NCBI RefSeq assembly: GCF_016735675.1
Contig: NZ_JAERSG010000007.1
Location: forward strand, 62,001-126,000
Origin: Nocardioides baculatus
GTDB lineage: Bacteria > Actinomycetota > Actinomycetes > Propionibacteriales > Nocardioidaceae
Length of the DNA: 64,000 bases
Direction of reading: 5' to 3'
The translations under genes and the position numbers were made by a program. How positions within the stretch are numbered: the first letter of the stretch is position 1; each line of letters starts with the position of its first letter. The notes beneath the pieces were generated by a model that saw only the letters and a list, made by a program, of their open reading frames with translations, did not search any database and was not told where the DNA came from. Positions 58,398 through 64,000 of this stretch are shown here, piece by piece.

Positions 58398-59207
58398 TCA
58401 GGACCCGCCGCACACCTCGGGGCCCGGCTCGGTGGGCAAACCGGTGCCGATCGCGGCCTCCACCATCGCTGCGATCTCGGGCGCCCGCGGCACGTCGGGG
58501 TGGCCGACCTGCAGGCCGGGGCACACGTCCTGGACGGCGTACGCCAGTGCGCCGTCGAGCCGACCCGACGTGGGCGGCACGACGGTCTTGTCGTCCTCGG
58601 TCCAGAGCGCCACCCAGGCCGGGCCCTCGGGCGTCTCGTTGCCGGCGTTGAGACCACGCAGCAGGTCGGAGTCGGGGGCGAGCTGTCGGCAGGCCTCGGG
58701 ACACGTGTCGGAGCCGAAGGACAGGGCCAACGCCGCGAGGTCGGTGCCGTGGTGCGGTGAGGACAGCGTGACGGCCCGTCGCACGGTCGAGCCGCCGCCG
58801 AGGTCGGCGACGTAGAGCCGGAGCACCACGCCGCCCGCGGAGTAGCCGACCACGTCCACCGACGGCGCGCCGGTGTCCGCCAGCGCCTCGTCGACCGCGC
58901 GGCCCAGGTCGGCGGCTCGCTCGCGGAGGTCGCCGGTCGCGGCACCCGCAGCCGGTACGACGCGCACGTCGCGTCCGTCGGACCGGAGTCGCTCGGCCAG
59001 CACCTCCAGCCCGCTCGTCGAGCCGCCGTACCCGGGCACGAGGAGCACCGGGCCCGGCTCGTCCTGCGCGACCGGGTCGACGTCCGGTCCGCGAGTCACC
59101 ACGACCAGCACGACCGCGCCGACGAGCGCGATCGCCACGAGGGTGACGACGGCGAGCACCAGGCGCCGGCGCGCCGGGGCGAGCGAGGAGAGGACGCGCA
59201 CAGCCAC
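58398..59207 (-). CDS. Membrane-anchored lipase-like alpha/beta hydrolase
   Basis: 269-residue hydrolase. One N-terminal membrane helix (LVLAVVTLVAIALVGAVVLV) anchors it, with the catalytic domain outside. The nucleophile elbow is VDVVGYSAGGVVLRLY (G-Y-S-A-G), near residue 124; PVLLVPGYGGSTSG near residue 55 is the oxyanion-hole region as in lipases. TEDDKTVVPPTSG supplies an acid and GHPDVPRAPEIA the His. Four Cys after residue 165 (DTCPEACRQL, DVCPGLQ, EVCGGS) could form disulfides, as in secreted actinobacterial lipases. GTG at 59207 is my choice; other GTGs lie close by. Confidence 0.82.
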   Translation of the reverse strand: MAVRVLSSLAPARRRLVLAVVTLVAIALVGAVVLVVVTRGPDVDPVAQDEPGPVLLVPGYGGSTSGLEVLAERLRSDGRDVRVVPAAGAATGDLRERAADLGRAVDEALADTGAPSVDVVGYSAGGVVLRLYVADLGGGSTVRRAVTLSSPHHGTDLAALALSFGSDTCPEACRQLAPDSDLLRGLNAGNETPEGPAWVALWTEDDKTVVPPTSGRLDGALAYAVQDVCPGLQVGHPDVPRAPEIAAMVEAAIGTGLPTEPGPEVCGGS

Positions 59208-59304
59208 GTCGACCAGTGTGCCCCGGGTGCCGCGACGGACGGCATGCCCCGGCGCGGGTGGGGTACGGCACGAGCAACCGATGCCGACACGAGGGAGACC
59301 CACC

Positions 59305-59799
59305 ATGAGCGACGACCAGGACGGCCGCCGGACAGTCATCGAGCTCGTGGAGCGCGCCGACTCGGCGATGCTCACCACGATGACCGCGGACGGCGACCAC
59401 GTGAGCCGGCCGATGGCCGTGCAGGAGGCCGAGTTCGACGGGGACCTGTGGTTCTTCACCTACGACGACTCCGCCAAGGCGACCCAGATCGCCCAGCACC
59501 CCAAGGTCAACGTGGCGATCGCGAACGAGAAGAAGAGCGAGTGGGTCTCGATCGCCGGTAGCGCGGAGGTCGTCCACGACCGCGCCAAGGCCGAGGAGCT
59601 GTGGGCCAAGCCGCTCGAGGCGTGGTTCCCCGACGGTCTCGACACCGACGGCCTCGCGCTGATCAAGGTGCACGCGGACTCCGCGGAGTACTGGGACGCG
59701 GCGACGAGCAAGGTGCGACAGCTCATCGGCATGGCGCGCGCCATCAGGAACGACGACCCCGACGAGTTCCCGGCGGAGAACCGCACCGTCGACCTCTGA
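59305..59799 (+). CDS. PPOX-family general stress protein
   Basis: 164-residue pyridoxamine 5'-phosphate oxidase-like flavin-binding protein of the general stress protein 26 type. AMLTTMTADGDHVSRPMAVQ near residue 23-42, then LWFFTYDDSAKATQIAQHPKVNVAI and WVSIAGSAEVVHDRAKAEELW, match the split-barrel fold; KVHADSAEYWDAATSKVRQL ends it. Flavin or F420 binding is family knowledge. GAGGGAGA before the ATG. It follows a short intergenic region and ends before a strong hairpin. Confidence 0.88.
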   Translation: MSDDQDGRRTVIELVERADSAMLTTMTADGDHVSRPMAVQEAEFDGDLWFFTYDDSAKATQIAQHPKVNVAIANEKKSEWVSIAGSAEVVHDRAKAEELWAKPLEAWFPDGLDTDGLALIKVHADSAEYWDAATSKVRQLIGMARAIRNDDPDEFPAENRTVDL

Positions 59800-59821
59800 G
59801 GATTGCGGGCATCGTGCTCGT

Positions 59822-59866
59822 TGCGCGGTGACTGTGGTGCGGCATCCGCACCACAGCCACCGCACA
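59822..59866. terminator. Strong hairpin between convergent genes, copy B
   Basis: A 21-base arm at 59822-59842 pairs with 59846-59866 at 19 of 21 positions around a 3-base CAT loop. It lies between the convergent stress-protein and LysR genes, so it should terminate both. The sequence is related to the hairpin at 55466-55510. Confidence 0.75.
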
Positions 59867-59870
59867 ACCC

Positions 59871-60788
59871 TCAGACCGGTTCGGCGATCGACCGGATGTG
59901 CCGCGTGGCGATCTCGATCAGCACCTGGGCAGCGGGGGAGAGCACGGCGCCGCGGCGGTGCACGATCGCCATCACGTCGTACTGCTTCGGGCGCAGCGAC
60001 ACCCAGCCGACGTTGGGTGCGAGGCGGGGGACGAGCTGCTCGGCGGCGGCGCGCGGGATGACCGAGTCGCCGAGCCCTCGGCCGACGAGGTCGACCGAGA
60101 TCTCCGCCTCCTCGACCTCGATGCGCGTCTGCGGGTTGTGGCCGGCCTCGTGGAGGAAGCGGCGCAGCAGGATCCGGACGGAGTCGCTGGAGCGCCACGT
60201 CGTCTCCGGCATGATCAGGGACGCCCTGGCCAGGCGGGCCGCGGTCACCGGTGACCTGAGTCGCGAGGGGTCGGCGGAGATGTAGACGAGCTCGTCGCGG
60301 GCGACCGGGGTGACCGTCATCCCTTCGCTCTCGACGCTGGTCGCCGCGATCAGTGCGGCCTCGAGGTGCCCACGCCGCAGCTGCTCCTGTACCTCGTTGG
60401 AGTGCTGGCCGATCAGCTCGACCCGCACCCCGGGGTAGCGCTCGAGGACGTCGGCGACGATCTGCGCGCCGGCGTAGAGCCGGGCCGCGCCGAACATCCC
60501 GAACCGGATCGTCCCGCTCTCCAGCGACACCGCGCTCTGCACCGCTCGTCGCGCCTCCTCGGACGCGGCGATCGCCTGCTCGGCGTACGGCCGCAGCGTG
60601 TCGGCCAGCGTGGTCGGTACGACTCCGCGCCCGACCCGGCGGAAGAGCGGCACACCGAGGGTCTTCTCCAGGGCGCGGACCTGCTCGGACACCGACGGCT
60701 GCGCGTAGCCGAGCTCCTCGGCGGCCGCGGTCAATGACCCGTGCTCGTACGTCGCCAGGAAGCAGCGCAGCTGGTGCAGCGAAAGCAT
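59871..60788 (-). CDS. LysR-family transcriptional regulator
   Basis: 305-residue LysR regulator. N-terminal winged helix: LHQLRCFLATYEHGSLTAAAEELGYAQPSVSEQVRALEKTLG, split here by position: the helix-turn-helix is near residues 18-38. The periplasmic-binding-like ligand domain covers about 90-300, with GTIRFGMFGAARLYAGAQIV at its start. ATG at 60788 with AAGGAG 7 bases ahead; other upstream codons are not used. Divergent from the small Cys protein, a typical LysR-target arrangement. Confidence 0.92.
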   Translation of the reverse strand: MLSLHQLRCFLATYEHGSLTAAAEELGYAQPSVSEQVRALEKTLGVPLFRRVGRGVVPTTLADTLRPYAEQAIAASEEARRAVQSAVSLESGTIRFGMFGAARLYAGAQIVADVLERYPGVRVELIGQHSNEVQEQLRRGHLEAALIAATSVESEGMTVTPVARDELVYISADPSRLRSPVTAARLARASLIMPETTWRSSDSVRILLRRFLHEAGHNPQTRIEVEEAEISVDLVGRGLGDSVIPRAAAEQLVPRLAPNVGWVSLRPKQYDVMAIVHRRGAVLSPAAQVLIEIATRHIRSIAEPV

Positions 60789-60884
60789 AGGAATCTCCTT
60801 GGGAAGCCGCTGGAAAGCGAGGCTACCCCTAGAGGCTCGACGTCGAGATGATGGCCGTACGCCAACCGATCCGAGGAGGTCACG

Positions 60885-61061
60885 ATGTTCGACAACAACT
60901 GCCAGGTCTGCGCCACGCGAGTGCTCATCTTCGAGAGCCAGGTCTCGTCCGTGGCCAACACCGCCGCCGGCATCGAGGTGCGGTTCACCTGCTGGTGCGG
61001 CACCGAGCAGACCCAGGTCACCGGCCGGGTCACCCGCCGGCGCGAGCCCGTCGCCGCCTGA
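60885..61061 (+). CDS. Small Cys-rich protein, likely zinc ribbon
   Basis: 58-residue protein with NNCQVCATRV (C-x-x-C) near the start and FTCWCGTEQ (C-x-C) near residue 35, a possible four-Cys zinc site. The basic tail RVTRRREPVAA ends it. An unusually good RBS, GAGGAGGT, lies 5 bases before the ATG. Divergent from the LysR gene across 96 bases, so it may be its target. No family recognised. Confidence 0.65.
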   Translation: MFDNNCQVCATRVLIFESQVSSVANTAAGIEVRFTCWCGTEQTQVTGRVTRRREPVAA

Positions 61062-61156
61062 GCCCCTCGAGGTGGGCCGGTGACGATGGTCACCGGCATC
61101 ACCTACCGGGGTGGACGAATCGTCAACCACCCCTGGGTCGCCGGTAGCGTCGAGCC

Positions 61157-63337
61157 ATGACGGAAACCTGGCCGGGCACGGCGTACCCCCTCGGCGCGAC
61201 GTTCGACGGCAGCGGCACCAACTTCGCGATCTTCAGCGAGGTGGCGGAGCGCGTGGAGCTGTGCCTGTTCGACCCCGACCCCGACAACGCCGGCCAGTTC
61301 GTCGAGACGAAGCTCGAGGTCACCGAGGTCGACGCCTACGTGTGGCACTGCTACATCCCGACCGTGCAGCCGGGGCAGCGCTACGGCTACCGCGTCCACG
61401 GCCCGTGGGACCCCGAGAAGGGCCTGCGCTGCAACCCGGCCAAGCTGCTCCTCGACCCCTACGCCAAGGCGACCAGCGGCGAGATCGAGTGGGACCAGTC
61501 GCTGTTCTCCTACAACTTCGGTGAGGAGGACTCGAAGAACGAGGACGACTCCGCGGCCCATATGACGCACGGCGTGGTCATCAACCCGTTCTTCGACTGG
61601 GAGGGCGACCGCCGCCTCTCCATCCCCTACAACGAGTCCTTCATCTACGAGGCGCACGTCAAGGGCCTCACGCAGCTGCACCCGGACGTGCCGGAGGAGC
61701 AGCGCGGGACCTACGCCGGGCTCGCGCACCCGTCGGTCACCGCCCACCTGCAGAAGCTCGGCGTCACCGCGATCGAGCTGATGCCGGTGCACCAGTTCAT
61801 CCAGGACTCCACGCTGCTCGACCAGGGCCTGCGCAACTACTGGGGCTACAACACCCTCGGCTTCTTCGCGCCCCACGCCGACTACTCCGCCAGCGGCCTC
61901 GGCCAGCAGGTGCAGGAGTTCAAGGCGATGGTGAAGGCGATGCACGTTGCCGGCATCGAGGTCATCCTCGACGTGGTTTACAACCACACGGCCGAGGGCA
62001 ACCACCTCGGCCCGACGCTGAGCTTCAAGGGCATCGACAACGCGGCCTACTACCGCCTCGTCGAGGACGACCAGCGCTACTACATGGACTACACCGGCAC
62101 GGGCAACACCCTCAACGTGCGCCACCCGCACTCGGTCCAGCTGATCATGGACTCGCTGCGCTACTGGGTGACCGAGATGCACGTCGACGGCTTCCGCTTC
62201 GACCTCGCCGCCACGCTCGCCCGCGAGTTCTACGACGTCGACAAGCTCTCCACCTTCTTCGAGATGGTGCAGCAGGACCCGGTCGTCAGCCAGGTGAAGC
62301 TGATCGCCGAGCCGTGGGACATCGGCCCCGGCGGCTACCAGGTCGGCGGCTTCCCGCCGCAGTGGACCGAGTGGAACGGCGACTACCGCGACACCGTGCG
62401 CGACTTCTGGCGCGGCGAGCCCTCGCTCGGCGACTTCGCCTCGCGCCTCTCGGGCTCCTCGGACCTCTACGAGCACTCCGGCCGGCGCCCGTTCGCCTCC
62501 ATCAACTTCGTCACCGCCCACGACGGCTTCACGCTGCGCGACCTGGTGTCGTACAACGAGAAGCACAACGAGGCCAACGGTGAGGACAACAACGACGGCG
62601 AGAGCCACAACCGCTCGTGGAACCACGGTGTCGAGGGCCCGACCGACGACGCCGAGATCCTCGAGGCGCGCGCTCGCGAGCAGCGCAACTTCATCGCCAC
62701 GCTCCTGCTCAGCCAGGGCGTGCCGATGCTGCTGCACGGCGACGAGCTCAGCCGCACCCAGGACGGCAACAACAACACGTACGCCCAGGACAGCGAGATC
62801 AGCTGGGTCCACTGGGACGACGCCGACAAGCCGCTCATCGAGTTCACCGCCGCGGTCGCCAAGCTGCGTGCCGAGCACCCGACCTTCCACCGCAAGCGCT
62901 TCTTCACCGGCAACACGGTGCGCACCGGTGACGGCGAGCGGCTCAACGACATCGTCTGGCTCGACCTCGACGGCGAGCCGATGGAGGACGGTGACTGGGA
63001 GGGCGGCAAGGCCATCGGGATGTACCTCAACGGCAACGGCATCGCCGGCAAGGACGCCCGTGGCGCGACCATCACCGACGACCACTTCCTCCTCTACTTC
63101 AACGCCGACGGCCCGGCGCAGGTGACCCTGCCGACGGAGGAGTACGCCGCCGCGTGGGACGTCGTCATCGACACCGGCGGCAACGCCGACGCCGACCCGA
63201 CCTACGAGGCCGGGTCGACCTTCGACCTGACCACCCACACGCTCGTGGTGCTGCGCGAGCACTCCGCGCCGACGGCGACCCCCGACCACTCGGTCGCGGC
63301 ATCGCTGGCAGCCAGGACGGGTACGGAGACCGCGTGA
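61157..63337 (+). CDS. glgX: Glycogen debranching enzyme GlgX/TreX
   Basis: 726-residue GH13 enzyme that cleaves alpha-1,6 branches in glycogen. N-terminal CBM48-like domain ([20 protein letters not shown]), then the barrel: [12 protein letters not shown] (region I), [11 protein letters not shown] with the nucleophile Asp (region II), LIAEPWDIG with the catalytic Glu (region III) and [10 protein letters not shown] (region IV). Length is standard. GTG of treY overlaps its stop (GTGA). GlgX/TreX supplies linear glucans to TreY/TreZ for trehalose synthesis, so it is the first step of the pathway here. Confidence 0.95.
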   Translation: MTETWPGTAYPLGATFDGSGTNFAIFSEVAERVELCLFDPDPDNAGQFVETKLEVTEVDAYVWHCYIPTVQPGQRYGYRVHGPWDPEKGLRCNPAKLLLDPYAKATSGEIEWDQSLFSYNFGEEDSKNEDDSAAHMTHGVVINPFFDWEGDRRLSIPYNESFIYEAHVKGLTQLHPDVPEEQRGTYAGLAHPSVTAHLQKLGVTAIELMPVHQFIQDSTLLDQGLRNYWGYNTLGFFAPHADYSASGLGQQVQEFKAMVKAMHVAGIEVILDVVYNHTAEGNHLGPTLSFKGIDNAAYYRLVEDDQRYYMDYTGTGNTLNVRHPHSVQLIMDSLRYWVTEMHVDGFRFDLAATLAREFYDVDKLSTFFEMVQQDPVVSQVKLIAEPWDIGPGGYQVGGFPPQWTEWNGDYRDTVRDFWRGEPSLGDFASRLSGSSDLYEHSGRRPFASINFVTAHDGFTLRDLVSYNEKHNEANGEDNNDGESHNRSWNHGVEGPTDDAEILEARAREQRNFIATLLLSQGVPMLLHGDELSRTQDGNNNTYAQDSEISWVHWDDADKPLIEFTAAVAKLRAEHPTFHRKRFFTGNTVRTGDGERLNDIVWLDLDGEPMEDGDWEGGKAIGMYLNGNGIAGKDARGATITDDHFLLYFNADGPAQVTLPTEEYAAAWDVVIDTGGNADADPTYEAGSTFDLTTHTLVVLREHSAPTATPDHSVAASLAARTGTETA

Positions 63338-64000
63338 CCGACCCCGCCAGCGCCCGTCGTACGCCGCGCAGCACCTACCGGCTGCAGGTCAGCCAGGACT
63401 TCACGCTGCACGAGGCCGCGCGGGTGCTGCCCTACCTCCACGACCTCGGGGTGGACTGGGTCTACCTGTCGCCGCTGCTGGCCTCCGAGCCCGGCAGCAC
63501 GCACGGCTACGACGTGGTCGCCTTCGACCACATCGACGAGGAGCGCGGCGGCGAGGCAGGGCTGGCGGCGGTCTCGGCCGAGGCGAGGCGCCTCGGCATG
63601 GGCGTGCTCGTCGACATCGTGCCCAACCACGTCGGCGTCGCCACCCCGTCCGAGGACCCGTGGTGGTGGGACGTCCTCAAGCTCGGCCGCGAGTCCGAGC
63701 ACGCCAACGCCTTCGACGTCGACTGGGCCGCCGGCGACGGCCGGATCGTGATCCCGGTCATCGGTGACGACGACGAGGACGCGATCACGGTTGTCCCGTC
63801 CGGATCAGGGGGCGAGGTCCGCTACCACGACCAGCGCTTCCCGCTCGCGCCCGGCACGAGCACCCTCGAGGAGCAGCACTACGAGCTGGTCAACTGGCGT
63901 ACGGCCGACGAGGGGCTCAACTACCGCCGGTTCTTCGCGGTCAACACGCTCGCCGCCGTCCGCGTCGAGGACCCCGAGGTGTTCGCCGAGACGCACGTCG
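63334..64000 (+). CDS. treY: Maltooligosyl trehalose synthase, truncated by window end
   Basis: First 222 residues of TreY, which converts the reducing end of a maltooligosaccharide to a trehalose unit. [40 protein letters not shown] is the family N-terminus (shown here by positions 11-50), followed by [19 protein letters not shown] and [12 protein letters not shown], the GH13 region I. The catalytic Asp and Glu lie beyond the window. GTG overlaps the glgX stop, so the trehalose genes form an operon; treZ probably follows. Confidence 0.93.
   Translation, partial: MTDPASARRTPRSTYRLQVSQDFTLHEAARVLPYLHDLGVDWVYLSPLLASEPGSTHGYDVVAFDHIDEERGGEAGLAAVSAEARRLGMGVLVDIVPNHVGVATPSEDPWWWDVLKLGRESEHANAFDVDWAAGDGRIVIPVIGDDDEDAITVVPSGSGGEVRYHDQRFPLAPGTSTLEEQHYELVNWRTADEGLNYRRFFAVNTLAAVRVEDPEVFAETHV

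Overview
The window is chromosomal DNA from a high-GC actinobacterium, most likely Nocardioides or a close relative. The evidence is the strong GC bias at third codon positions, many GTG starts in GTGA/ATGA overlaps, a mycothiol-dependent enzyme, a DUF3117 protein, an actinobacterial-type 1,627-residue NAD-glutamate dehydrogenase, Ku plus split LigD repair genes, and a WS/DGAT acyltransferase. No rRNA, tRNA or CRISPR array was seen.

Layout. 1-7.9 kb: end of a secreted repeat protein, dapE and a tight operon behind it, a crotonase, DUF3117 and leucyl aminopeptidase, then a compact nest of palindromes and an O-methyltransferase. 7.9-10.7 kb: envelope-stress module sigE-rseA-htrA with a plausible ECF promoter. 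10.7-13 kb: first half of a Tad/Flp pilus locus (HTH regulator, CpaB-like, CpaE-like). 13-25.6 kb: RTX-repeat secreted protein, a polytopic membrane protein with a lipoprotein partner, WS/DGAT behind an 80-bp tandem duplication, proline/glutamate catabolism (pruA, gdh). 25.7-31.4 kb: a divergent catabolic cluster (TauE-like exporter and GntR regulator facing a MatC-like carrier, class III CoA-transferase and fused carboxyltransferase), which I read as a dicarboxylate, perhaps malonate, utilisation unit. 31.4-39 kb: alpha/beta hydrolase, Ku, ligase and polymerase for end joining, orphan response regulator, GNAT with an apparent CTG start, and an MFS/TetR efflux pair.

39-55.5 kb is the second half of the Tad locus (cpaF-tadB-tadC, then flp-tadE-tadE-tadG), and it is split by a foreign element of about 11.7 kb. 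The element is visibly less GC-rich (60 bases from 43201 are 28/60 G+C, against 42/60 for 60 bases from 41041). It ends in a large serine integrase beside the right junction. The 10-bp core TCTTCGCCTT lies at both ends. The insertion point is inside the last codons of tadC: the element supplies a replacement C-terminus, while the displaced native tail is still readable just before flp. The element carries a membrane/GAF-like protein operonic with a Panacea (SocA-like) antitoxin-type protein, a coiled-coil membrane protein, a tyrosine recombinase, a replication-like HTH protein with internal iteron-like repeats, and an Eco29kI-type restriction-modification pair, plus unknown phage-like small proteins. 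No capsid, tail or conjugation genes are visible.

55.5-64 kb returns to core genome: LolA-like secreted protein with an ABC transporter, a membrane-anchored lipase-like hydrolase, a PPOX stress protein, a LysR regulator, and glgX-treY of glycogen/trehalose metabolism, with treY running off the end.
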